NCBI GenBank assembly: GCA_013696695.1 | Contig: JACCYD010000453.1 | Location: 1-8,547, forward strand | Direction of reading: 5' to 3' | Length of the DNA: 8,547 nt | Origin: Deltaproteobacteria bacterium | GTDB taxonomy: Bacteria > Myxococcota_A > Polyangia > Haliangiales > Haliangiaceae | Shown: positions 1-7,748 of the stretch, in pieces | Position numbering within the stretch: position 1 is the first letter of the stretch | Layout: the number at the start of each line of letters is the position of its first letter | Made by a program: the position numbers and the translations under genes | The notes under the pieces: model-generated | What the model saw: only the letters and a program-made list of their open reading frames with translations | What the model was told of the DNA's origin: nothing | Database searches by the model: none

Positions 1-1746
1 TGGCGTCATCGTCGGGGCGCCGGAGCCGGAACCCGCGGCGGGCTTGGCGCTACCGCTGCCTGCGTCGGGCTTGGCGCTGCCTGCGTCGGGCTTGGCGCTG
101 CCTGCGTCGGGCTTGGCGCTGCCTGCGTCGGGCTTGGCGCTGCCTGCATCGGGCTTGGCGCTGCCGGCGGTGCCGGAGCTGCCGGCATCGTCGCCGGGCT
201 TCCACGCCATCGGCTCGTCGGGAAGCTCGAATTCGGGGGGCGGCATGCCGGCTCCGCCCATTCCGCGCTGCTGCTGCTCGATCGTGCGGCGCAGCTTGTC
301 GTCCATCGACTCCTGGTAGAGATCGCCGAGGTTCTTGCCGGTGCCTTCCCGGGCCGAGGTGAGGGCGGCGAGCGCGGCGCGCTTGGCGGCTTCCTTGCTC
401 CATGTATCGCGTGCGAGCTCGGCCGCGATCTCCATCTTCACCTGATCGTAGGTCAGCTCCTTGGCATCGCCGACCGGACGCTTGTCCTCGACGAGGATGA
501 GGTAGACGCCCTTGTCGTTGACGACGACGAGCGTCATCTCGCCCGGCTTGAGCGCCTTGACCTGATCATTGAGCGACTTGTCGCCGAGGTTCGGGTTGTC
601 CTGGGTGCGCCAGCCGAGGTCACCACCGTTGGCCTTGTGAGCCTCGTCGGTGGACAGCTCGGCCGCGGCGTCGGCGAACTTCTTCTGCTTCGCGGTGATC
701 GCGCGCTGCGCGGCCTCGAGCTTGGCCTTCGCGTCCTCGATCGGCATGCCGACCTTCTTCACGACGGGCTTCTTGTCGTCTTTCTTTGCAACGTCCGGCT
801 TCTTCGGCTCGTCTTTCTTCGCGGCTGATCCGGACCCCGAGCCTGCAGCAGCGGAACCCGAGCCTGCCGCGGCTGAACCCGAGCCTGCAGCAGCGGAACC
901 CGTGCCGGGAGTGGGATCGGCCGGCTTGTCGGCCGGCTTCTCGGGCTCGGCCTTGGCGATGAAGATCTGGCGCAGCTTGATCTGCGGCTTGACGTCCTTG
1001 TACGTGCGCTCGTCGGCCTTGAAGCGGGCCTTGACGTCGTCCTCGTGCGCGGCGAGGTAGCGCGAGATGTCGGCGTCCGTCAGCTTCATCGAGCTGCGAT
1101 AGGCAGAGGGCTGGAACGCGACGAGGTCGTACGACACCGTGTTCTTCTGGTGGAGGTAGGCGTCGCGCGCTTCTTCACGCGACACGCGGACCGACGCGAG
1201 CATCAGCTCCTGCATCATCGCGGCTTGCATGCCGCGGGCTTGCTCGTCGAGATACGAGTTGCGCGACACGTTGAGTCCGCCGACCCAGTTCTTGAACTTG
1301 TTCATGTTCCAGGTCTTCGTGCCGTCCTCGTGTTGGTCGAAGATCGCGTCCTGGAGCGGGATGCGCTGCCCGCCGACGAAGAAGTACCCCTTCTTGACCT
1401 CCTCCATCACCATGTCGTCGGTGACGCGGAGGCCACGCGCCGCCGCCTCCTGGGCGAGCAGCTCGCGCCGGATCAGAATCTCGACGGCCGCGTACTCGCG
1501 TTCCTTCGTCGTCCGCATGTTCCACATCCGCATGAATTCCGGGATGTATCGATTGCTGTACGCGACCAGGTACGCATTCTTGCCGACGCGCGAGCCATCG
1601 ACGGTGACGATCGTGTTGCCGCCGGTGGAGCAGCCACCACCGGTCTGGGAGCCGGGGTTGATGTTGATGACGAAGATCGCGATCAACAGACCGAAGACTA
1701 AGTAGAGAAATACAGACGCGCCTTGCTTGCGCATGTTGTCGAGCAT
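1..1746 (-). CDS. PpiD/SurA-like membrane-anchored periplasmic foldase (peptidyl-prolyl isomerase family), 3' partial
   Basis: 582 codons are visible and the stop lies beyond position 1. The start MLDNMRKQGASVF followed by a hydrophobic helix (about residues 9-30) matches the N-terminal anchor of PpiD proteins, which sit in the inner membrane with the bulk in the periplasm. Residues about 40-230 form the helical SurA-N-like chaperone region. A parvulin (PpiC) domain begins at IKLRQIFI (256-263) and continues with GGDLGW (374-379) and KGVYLILVE (around 415). A Pro/Gly/Ser/Ala- and then Lys-rich insertion (about 264-333) splits the domain. The two histidines of active parvulins are replaced here by Q260 and Y415, so isomerase activity is doubtful; E. 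coli PpiD is likewise an inactive parvulin. The C-terminus is a low-complexity tail with GSAKPDA repeats. The ATG at 1746 is preceded by a weak GGGGA four bases upstream. The gene is divergent from the mre operon. The family call is firm; exact orthology to ppiD is less so. Confidence 0.88.
   Translation of the reverse strand, partial: MLDNMRKQGASVFLYLVFGLLIAIFVININPGSQTGGGCSTGGNTIVTVDGSRVGKNAYLVAYSNRYIPEFMRMWNMRTTKEREYAAVEILIRRELLAQEAAARGLRVTDDMVMEEVKKGYFFVGGQRIPLQDAIFDQHEDGTKTWNMNKFKNWVGGLNVSRNSYLDEQARGMQAAMMQELMLASVRVSREEARDAYLHQKNTVSYDLVAFQPSAYRSSMKLTDADISRYLAAHEDDVKARFKADERTYKDVKPQIKLRQIFIAKAEPEKPADKPADPTPGTGSAAAGSGSAAAGSGSAAAGSGSGSAAKKDEPKKPDVAKKDDKKPVVKKVGMPIEDAKAKLEAAQRAITAKQKKFADAAAELSTDEAHKANGGDLGWRTQDNPNLGDKSLNDQVKALKPGEMTLVVVNDKGVYLILVEDKRPVGDAKELTYDQVKMEIAAELARDTWSKEAAKRAALAALTSAREGTGKNLGDLYQESMDDKLRRTIEQQQRGMGGAGMPPPEFELPDEPMAWKPGDDAGSSGTAGSAKPDAGSAKPDAGSAKPDAGSAKPDAGSAKPDAGSGSAKPAAGSGSGAPTMTP
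61..165. repeat. Five tandem 21-bp repeats encoding GSAKPDA
   Basis: There are five head-to-tail 21-bp units at 61-81, 82-102, 103-123, 124-144 and 145-165. The first four are identical and the fifth differs by one base (GCGTC to GCATC, synonymous). Each unit is exactly seven codons of the minus-strand foldase gene and encodes GSAKPDA, so a change in copy number would alter the tail by seven residues without a frameshift. A degenerate partial unit adjoins at about 40-60. The near-perfect DNA identity points to recent expansion. Confidence 0.95.
839..901. repeat. Three tandem 21-bp repeats encoding a Gly-Ser-Ala linker
   Basis: Three 21-bp units lie at 839-859, 860-880 and 881-901. The first and third are identical; the middle one differs at a few bases, mostly synonymous. 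On the minus strand they encode GSAAAGS-type heptapeptides (about residues 283-303) inside the insertion that splits the parvulin domain of the foldase. The period is the same as that of the repeat at 61-165, but the unit is different. Confidence 0.85.
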
Positions 1747-1778
1747 GGAGTCCCCGGTTCTTCTAGAACGAGCGCGGC

Positions 1779-1807
1779 ATCCTAGCCATCGGAGGATGAC
1801 CCCACAA
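1779..1807 (-). promoter_or_regulatory. Candidate sigma70-type promoter for the foldase gene
   Basis: Read on the minus strand, TTGTGG (1807-1802) and TAGGAT (1784-1779) are separated by exactly 17 bases. The -35 box matches 3 of 6 consensus positions and the -10 box 4 of 6, including the first two and last two bases. The predicted start would leave a leader of roughly 25 bases before the ATG at 1746. This is found by eye only; a match of this quality can occur by chance. Confidence 0.35.
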
Positions 1808-1880
1808 GCAGGGAGGGTCGCCGCTGTCATCACGAATGACGACTCTTGTGAGCACGGCTCAGCGTTAACCCAAGATTGTG

Positions 1881-1908
1881 TTGCGTGTGAAAGAGAGCAC
1901 GTGATAAC
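1881..1908 (+). promoter_or_regulatory. Candidate sigma70-type promoter for the mre operon
   Basis: TTGCGT (1881-1886) and GATAAC (1903-1908) are separated by 16 bases. The -35 box matches 3 of 6 and the -10 box 4 of 6. It lies in the most AT-rich part of the intergenic region, with palindromes GTTAAC (1864-1869) and CACGTG (1898-1903) beside or inside it. The leader to mreB would be about 120 bases. A second -10-like TGTAGT at 1962-1967 has no good -35 partner. Confidence 0.3.
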
Positions 1909-1911
1909 CCC

Positions 1912-1955
1912 GCTCGGCTCAAGACCTCCCCGGGTGGCGGACCCCGAGCACTTTT
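1912..1955 (+). promoter_or_regulatory. Possible leader hairpin or attenuator before mreB
   Basis: GCTCGG (1912-1917) can pair with CCGAGC (1944-1949). The 26-base interior can form a smaller hairpin around CCTCC/GGGTGG (1925-1937). A T-rich stretch, ACTTTTGCTTT, follows from 1950. This has the outline of an intrinsic terminator or 5' stabilising hairpin between the promoter candidate and mreB. The outer stem is only 6 bp with a long loop, and the T run is short (four), so the call is tentative. Confidence 0.25.
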
Positions 1956-2033
1956 GCTTTCTGTAGTTCGGTCACATCCCCCCTCTCGCGATGCCCCGAC
2001 GCACCGCGTCTCATCACCGGAAAACCAACCACC

Positions 2034-3069
<1,036 letters not shown>

Positions 3070-3071
<2 letters not shown>

Positions 3072-3075
3072 GGAG
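3070..3075 (+). promoter_or_regulatory. Ribosome binding site of mreC
   Basis: AAGGAG overlaps the mreB stop codon TAA (3069-3071) and lies eight bases before the GTG at 3084. It is the best Shine-Dalgarno sequence in the operon and fixes the unusual GTG start of mreC. Confidence 0.8.
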
Positions 3076-3083
3076 CGTCTGGC

Positions 3084-3980
3084 GTGACGTTGCGACGCCG
3101 GATCGTGGACTGGTCCCTGACGGGGCTACTCCTGCTGATCCCCGCCCTCGTGTTGCGCGCTTCGCTGTCGCGCGGCGAGCCGTCGGCTGTCGACGAGACG
3201 GTGCTGCGCATCACCGCGCCGTTGCAGACCGCGGTGTCGTGGATCGCCGAGGGCATCGGCGGCGTGTGGGGGAGCTACGTCGCGCTGATCGATGTCGAGA
3301 GCGAGAACCGCGAGCTGCGCGAGGACAACGAGAAGCTCCGCAAGGAGCTCGCGTCGATGACTCGCCGCGCGTACGACGTGCAGGCGCTCGAGGAGCTCGC
3401 GCTGGTCAAGAAGCGGATCGCCGCCGACATGATCGGTGCGCGCGTGATCGGCGCACCGCTGACGCCGTTCCGCGTCGTGCGGCTGCGCATCGATCGCGGC
3501 GCGAACGAGATCCAGCCGAACATGGCGGTGATCGCCGGGACCGGCCCGGTCGGCGTGATCGACAAGGTGTTCGGCGACTACGCCGATGTCGTGCTGGTCA
3601 GCGACACGCGCTCGAAGATCGACGTCGTCGTCAAGCGCACCGGCCGCCGCGGCTTCTTGCTCGGGCTCGGGCGCGACGATTCATACGCGTGCACGATCAC
3701 GTCGCTCGAGCTCGCGAGCCAGACCGATCAACGCGCGCAGGTCGGCGACGAGATCGTGACGTCGGGCGTCGGCTCGATCTTTCCGCCCGGCCTCGTGATC
3801 GGAAAGATCACGAAGCTCGACGGCGACGACGGCATGTTCCAGAAGGTCGAAGTCGAGCCTTCGGTCGACGTGTCGCGCGTGCGCGCTGTGATGGTGCTGC
3901 TCGCGCCGCCGCCGCCCGCGGACCCCGACGCCAAGACCCGGAAGCGCAGCGAAGCCGCGTTCGGAGCACGCGCGCTATGA
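3084..3980 (+). CDS. mreC: Rod shape-determining protein MreC
   Basis: This is a 298-residue bitopic inner-membrane protein that activates PBP2-RodA and connects them to MreB. It has a short basic cytoplasmic end (MTLRRRIVDW), one membrane helix (about 11-28), a periplasmic helical segment with a coiled coil (about 70-110, VESENRELREDNEKLRKEL) and the two beta-rich MreC domains (about 119-275). Typical motifs are present: FRVVRLRIDRGANEIQPNMAV, GVIDKV, DTRSKIDVVV and GDEIVTSG..SIFPPGLVIGKI. A Pro-rich then basic tail (about 275-298) follows. The GTG start is chosen because the strong AAGGAG sits eight bases upstream and the membrane helix follows directly. It lies 12 nt after mreB. Confidence 0.95.
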   Translation: MTLRRRIVDWSLTGLLLLIPALVLRASLSRGEPSAVDETVLRITAPLQTAVSWIAEGIGGVWGSYVALIDVESENRELREDNEKLRKELASMTRRAYDVQALEELALVKKRIAADMIGARVIGAPLTPFRVVRLRIDRGANEIQPNMAVIAGTGPVGVIDKVFGDYADVVLVSDTRSKIDVVVKRTGRRGFLLGLGRDDSYACTITSLELASQTDQRAQVGDEIVTSGVGSIFPPGLVIGKITKLDGDDGMFQKVEVEPSVDVSRVRAVMVLLAPPPPADPDAKTRKRSEAAFGARAL

Positions 3981-4017
3981 CTTGGTTGCGAGCGAAGCGA
4001 GCGGCCGAGCCGAAGAC

Positions 4018-4021
4018 GAGG
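4018..4021 (+). promoter_or_regulatory. Ribosome binding site deciding the mreD start
   Basis: GAGG lies five bases before the ATG at 4027. The alternative in-frame TTG at 3982 has no purine-rich site ahead of it. This supports the shorter mreD product. Confidence 0.5.
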
Positions 4022-4026
4022 CGTCG

Positions 4027-4569
4027 ATGAGAACGGCCACGGTCGTCCTGGTCGCGTACGTCGCATGCGTGGTGGTCGCCGCCGTGTGGCGGCTGCTGCC
4101 GCTATCGATGGTCCGCGACGCGGTCCCCGATCTCGGAGCACTGACCGCCGCGTATCTCGGACTCACGGCCCGGGGCAACGTCGCGCCCGCCGTGGGTGGC
4201 TCGGTGGTGCTCGGCTATTTGATCGATCTGATCTCCGGCACGCCGCCCGGACTCGCCGCCCTCGTCCTCGGGTTGACCTGCTTGATCACGCGCGCGGCGC
4301 AGCAGCGAATCCTGGTGCGCGGCACCGCGATGACGATGGGCTTCTCGGCGTTCGTCGCGTTGCTCGTCGGCGTGATCTCTCTGCTCGTCCGCGCGCTCTA
4401 CGGCGTGCCGCGGCCGGGCGCCGTCGTCGAGCTCCAGCACATCGCGCTGGTCACGGTGGCCACCGCGATCGCCGGCGGCCTGGTGTGGAAGTCGTTCCGC
4501 CGGATCGATGCAGCCTTCGCCCGCACGCACCGCGAGCGCGATGCCGCGCTGGAAGGGCTGGCACCCTGA
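4027..4569 (+). CDS. mreD: Rod shape-determining protein MreD
   Basis: This is a 180-residue polytopic inner-membrane protein of the elongasome. It is mostly hydrophobic with about five or six membrane segments, starting at MRTATVVLVAYVACVVVAAV. The motif YLIDLISGTPPGLAAL is characteristic of MreD. The C-terminus is charged (RTHRERDAALEGLAP) and probably cytoplasmic. Sequence conservation in MreD is low, so the call rests on this motif, the topology and the position between mreC and mrdA. The ATG at 4027 is preferred over an in-frame TTG at 3982, which would add 15 polar residues (VASEASGRAEDEAS) before the first helix; a coding start at 3982 cannot be excluded. The stop overlaps the start of mrdA (TGATG), suggesting coupled translation. 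Confidence 0.9.
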   Translation: MRTATVVLVAYVACVVVAAVWRLLPLSMVRDAVPDLGALTAAYLGLTARGNVAPAVGGSVVLGYLIDLISGTPPGLAALVLGLTCLITRAAQQRILVRGTAMTMGFSAFVALLVGVISLLVRALYGVPRPGAVVELQHIALVTVATAIAGGLVWKSFRRIDAAFARTHRERDAALEGLAP

Positions 4570-6536
4570 TGCTGCTCAAGAGCGGATCGGGCTCCGGTCC
4601 TTCGGGTGGCGCCGCGCTGCCCGAGCTTCATCGCCGGTTGCGGTGGGTCGCGCTCGCCGGCATCGGCGCGTTCTTCCTGCTCGCGGGCCGGCTGTGGCAG
4701 CTCCAGGTGATGAACGGCGAGGGCTACTTCGAGCGCACGGTCTCGAACGTCGTCAAGGAGCGCTACCTGTCGAGCGTCCGCGGCAAGATCCTCGATCGCA
4801 CGGGCGTGCCGATCGCCGACAACCGCCCCGCATTCAACATCTACTTGACGCCGGGCAAGGCCGATCAGCCGCAGGTCGCGCGCGACGAGATCGTGCGCTT
4901 GCTCGGGCTCTCGGGCGACGAGATCGAGCAGGTCGATCAACGGCTCGCGATCGGGCGCAAGCGCGACCCGAAGAAGCCGATGCTCGTGCTCGAGGATCAG
5001 GGCCGCGATCGCGCTGCGCTCGTCGAGCAAGCGCTCGCGCGTCTACCGGGCGTGGAAGTCCATCACGAGCCGTACCGCTTCTACCCGCAGGGCGACATCG
5101 CCGCGCACCTCGTCGGCTACATGACGCAGATGACCGCCGACGAGGCGGATCGGATGCTGGCCAACGACACCAGCGAGCTGGTCGGGCGCTACGGCCTCGA
5201 GGCCGCGTGGGAGAATTACTTGCGCGGCAAGAAGGGCATCGAGCGCTTTGCGGTCGACGCGCGCGGCCAGCGGCTCGACGAGAAGACCGCGGCGACGCTG
5301 ATCGAAGGCGAGCGGGTCACCGGTGCGGTGCCGGGCGCGAACCTCGTGCTGACGATCGATCTCGAGCTGCAAAAGCTCGCAGAGAAGGCGATCAAGGATT
5401 CACGCGTACCCGCGGCCGCGGTCATCATGGTCGAGCCGAAGACCGGCAAAGTGCGCGCGCTGGTCTCCCGGCCGTCGTTCGACCCGAATGTCATGACCGG
5501 CCATCTGACGCGGCAGGAGTACGAGATGCTCCGCAAGGATCCGCGCAAGCCGTTCGTCGACAAGGCGCTGCGCGCCACCTACGCCCCGGGCTCGGTGTTC
5601 AAGTTCGTCGCCGCGCTCGCCGCGCTCGAAGACGGTCTGTCCGCCGACGAGACACACCTGTGCCAGGGCTACTACGAGCTGTCGGGCACCACGTTCAAGT
5701 GCAACGGCACGCACGGCAAGCAGGACTTGATCGGTGCGATCCAGCACTCGTGCAACATCTACTTCTGGAAGTTGGCAGAGAGCATCGGTCTCGATCGGAT
5801 CGCCGAGGTCGCGCGACTCTACGGCTTCGGTGCGCCGACCAACCTCGGGCTCAACGGTGATGGCTCGGGTCGCATCCCGACCAAGGCCTGGTACGAGCAG
5901 CGCACCAAGTACAAGGTCGGCTACGCGACGAACGCGGCGACCGGGCAGGGCGACGTCGAGGTCACCGTGCTGCAGATGGCGATGGCGTACGCCGCGCTCG
6001 CGAACGGCGGCACGCTGTACGTCCCGCAGGTGGTCGAGCGCGTCGAGGCGAGTAACGGCCAGACGATCAACACCTACCAGCCGACGGTCGCGCGCCAGCT
6101 CCCGATCACGGCCGACTCGCTCGACATCTGGCACAAGGGCATGTGGAAGGTGACGAACCAGGCCGGCGGCACGGCGTTCGATCACGGCTTCCTGTCGACG
6201 ATCCGGGTGTTCGGCAAGACCGGCACTGCCGAGATCCGCACGCGCGCGCAGAAGAAGGGCGAGGACGAGCGCGACATCGAGAACTGGAACCCGCGGCGTT
6301 CGCACGCGTGGTTCGCGGGGTGGGTCGGCGATCACGATCCCGAGATCGCGATCGTGGTGTTTGTCGAGCACGGGGGCTCGGGTGGTCGCGTCGCCTGGCC
6401 TATCGCGAAGCAGATCCTCGAGGGCTACGCCGCCAAGCGGACATCAGTTGCGGCGCCCGCTGGGGACTCCGTCAAGCAACCGCTCCTTCCGTCGGGCAAG
6501 GCCGCGATCAAGGCGATGGAGAAGCCCGCGCCATGA
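4569..6536 (+). CDS. mrdA: Penicillin-binding protein 2, elongasome DD-transpeptidase
   Basis: This 655-residue class B PBP is close to the family length (E. coli about 633). It cross-links side-wall peptidoglycan made by RodA. A short Gly/Ser-rich cytoplasmic end precedes one membrane helix (about 26-45). The periplasmic pedestal begins with SVRGKILDRTG and ADNRPAFNIYLTP. The transpeptidase motifs are complete: S342-V-F-K345 (nucleophile) in YAPGSVFKF, S394-C-N396 in HSCNIYF, and K550-T-G-T in FGKTGTAE. C365, C378, H382 and C395 occupy the region where the PBP2 zinc site lies in other bacteria. A tail of about 35 residues, rich in Ala/Pro/Lys, follows the last domain helix. The ATG at 4569 overlaps the mreD stop by one base, with GGAAGGG 11 bases upstream. 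The frame is open further upstream to 4065, but that part runs through mreD and is not coding. The hallmark RodA partner gene follows directly. Confidence 0.96.
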   Translation: MLLKSGSGSGPSGGAALPELHRRLRWVALAGIGAFFLLAGRLWQLQVMNGEGYFERTVSNVVKERYLSSVRGKILDRTGVPIADNRPAFNIYLTPGKADQPQVARDEIVRLLGLSGDEIEQVDQRLAIGRKRDPKKPMLVLEDQGRDRAALVEQALARLPGVEVHHEPYRFYPQGDIAAHLVGYMTQMTADEADRMLANDTSELVGRYGLEAAWENYLRGKKGIERFAVDARGQRLDEKTAATLIEGERVTGAVPGANLVLTIDLELQKLAEKAIKDSRVPAAAVIMVEPKTGKVRALVSRPSFDPNVMTGHLTRQEYEMLRKDPRKPFVDKALRATYAPGSVFKFVAALAALEDGLSADETHLCQGYYELSGTTFKCNGTHGKQDLIGAIQHSCNIYFWKLAESIGLDRIAEVARLYGFGAPTNLGLNGDGSGRIPTKAWYEQRTKYKVGYATNAATGQGDVEVTVLQMAMAYAALANGGTLYVPQVVERVEASNGQTINTYQPTVARQLPITADSLDIWHKGMWKVTNQAGGTAFDHGFLSTIRVFGKTGTAEIRTRAQKKGEDERDIENWNPRRSHAWFAGWVGDHDPEIAIVVFVEHGGSGGRVAWPIAKQILEGYAAKRTSVAAPAGDSVKQPLLPSGKAAIKAMEKPAP

Positions 6537-7672
6537 GAGGCACCGGGCTCCAGCTTCCTCGCGCGACGATCGGCGTCAGCCGGTGGCGGCGGTTCCGCGC
6601 GGCCGTCGACTGGCCGTTGATCCTCACCGTCGTCGCGCTGTGTGGCATCGGCCTGCTCAATCTGTACTCGGCGACCCGCGGCACCCGCCACCACGCGAAG
6701 TTCGACACCCAGGTGAAGTGGATGGTGGTCGGCGCGATCGGCTTCGTGATCGCCACCGCGATCGATTACCGCGCGCTGGTGCGCCTCGCGTGGCTCGGCT
6801 TCGGTACCGCCGTGCTGCTGCTGATCGTGGTGCGGCTGCTCGGCGAAGAGGCCGCCGGCAAGGGCAGCTATCGCTGGCTCAACATCTTCGGCATGGGTAT
6901 CCAGCCGTCCGAGCTCGCCAAGATCATGGTGATCCTGGCGCTCGCGCAGATGTTTCAGGATGGCGATCTTTCGCGCCAACCTCCGGCCGTCCTCGCTGCG
7001 AAGGGATTCGCACTCGCGGTCCCGGTCGGCCTGATCGCGATCCAGCCCGATCTCGGCAGCGCCGTGTTGATCGGCCTGCTCATCGTCACCACCGGCTTCC
7101 TCGTCATGCAGTCGGTGTGGCCGATGGTCCACCTGACGCTCGGCAGTCTGCTGTCGATTCCGATCTTGTGGGAAACGATGCACGACTATCAGAAGAACCG
7201 GATCCTCGCGTTCCTCGATCCGTCGTCCGACCCCACGGGCAACGGCTGGCACACGCGGCAATCGATCTTCGCGGTCGGCTCCGGAAAGATCTCCGGTAAG
7301 GGTTGGGGCGAAGGCACACAGAACCAGTTCGACTTCCTCCCCGAGCACTGGACCGACTTCCCGTACAGCGTGTGGGCGGAGGAGTGGGGCTTCATCGGCT
7401 CGGTGTTCCTGCTCGCGATCTTCGCGTTCCTGCTGGTCTGGATCCTCAACGTCGCGCTCTCCGCGAAGGATCGCATGGGTGCGGTGATCTGCGTCGGTGT
7501 CGCCGCGATGACGTTCTGGCACGTCGTCGTCAACATCGCGATGGTCCTCGGCCTGGCGCCGGTGGTGGGCGTGACGCTGCCATTCGTGTCGTATGGCGGC
7601 AGCTCGCTCGTGGTTTTTCTGTGTGCGATGGGCCTGGTCGCCAACGTGTCACTGCGCAAGCACGGCTACTGA
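6533..7672 (+). CDS. rodA: RodA, SEDS peptidoglycan glycosyltransferase of the elongasome
   Basis: This 379-residue protein of the SEDS family, with about ten membrane helices, polymerises lipid II into glycan strands in complex with PBP2. The first helix follows VDWPLILTVVALCGIGLLNLYSA. Family motifs are GSYRWLNIFGMGIQPSELAKI, AIQPDLGSA, GWHTRQSIFAVGSGKISGKG and EGTQNQFDFLPEHWTDF; D275 is the conserved aspartate of the large periplasmic loop needed for activity in the family. The final motif GVTLPFVSYGGSSL is intact. The loop reads HWTDFPYSVWAEEWGF rather than the E. coli-type HTDFIFAV..EE. The ATG at 6533 overlaps the mrdA stop (ATGA), with GGAG at 6518-6521. The frame is open upstream, but that part overlaps mrdA in another frame and is not coding. 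Confidence 0.96.
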   Translation: MRGTGLQLPRATIGVSRWRRFRAAVDWPLILTVVALCGIGLLNLYSATRGTRHHAKFDTQVKWMVVGAIGFVIATAIDYRALVRLAWLGFGTAVLLLIVVRLLGEEAAGKGSYRWLNIFGMGIQPSELAKIMVILALAQMFQDGDLSRQPPAVLAAKGFALAVPVGLIAIQPDLGSAVLIGLLIVTTGFLVMQSVWPMVHLTLGSLLSIPILWETMHDYQKNRILAFLDPSSDPTGNGWHTRQSIFAVGSGKISGKGWGEGTQNQFDFLPEHWTDFPYSVWAEEWGFIGSVFLLAIFAFLLVWILNVALSAKDRMGAVICVGVAAMTFWHVVVNIAMVLGLAPVVGVTLPFVSYGGSSLVVFLCAMGLVANVSLRKHGY

Positions 7673-7748
7673 TACTCGAGTCACGGTTACCCAAGCGCTA
7701 CCGGAGCCGGGCCCGCTTGTTCCAACGCAAGCCTGTTATCGTGGCCAT
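7673..7748. other. Short spacer between rodA and the lipoprotein gene
   Basis: This is 76 bases with no gene. AAGCG (7693-7697) can pair with CGCTT (7714-7718), and CGGGCCCG (7708-7715) is an 8-bp palindrome. No T run follows in terminator style, and I see no well-spaced promoter. Whether the lipoprotein is co-transcribed with the operon is therefore open. Confidence 0.4.

Noticed and set aside
61..165. CRISPR-like array
   Set aside because: The 21-bp units are contiguous with no spacers and are in-frame coding repeats.
44..1705. Several plus-strand open frames opposite the foldase gene (for example 650-1060, 1045-1701, 1229-1705)
   Set aside because: They are antisense to a clearly recognisable PpiD-like protein. 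Their products are low-complexity or Arg/Leu-rich, with no family features, as expected in GC-rich DNA.
1727..1966. 79-residue open frame on the plus strand in the intergenic region
   Set aside because: It begins inside the foldase coding region, has no recognisable motif or ribosome binding site, and covers the promoter candidates.
4065..4568. Upstream in-frame extension of the PBP2 frame
   Set aside because: It runs through mreD in another frame and is Arg-rich noise. The PBP2 N-terminus with its membrane helix starts at 4569.
5400..7522. Long minus-strand frames opposite mrdA and rodA (5400-6371 and 6425-7522)
   Set aside because: They are mirror frames of high-GC coding DNA, rich in Arg, Asp and His, with no motif. 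The sense strand carries intact catalytic motifs.
7693..7722. Possible rodA terminator
   Set aside because: AAGCG/CGCTT can pair, but the inner stem is poor and no T run follows.
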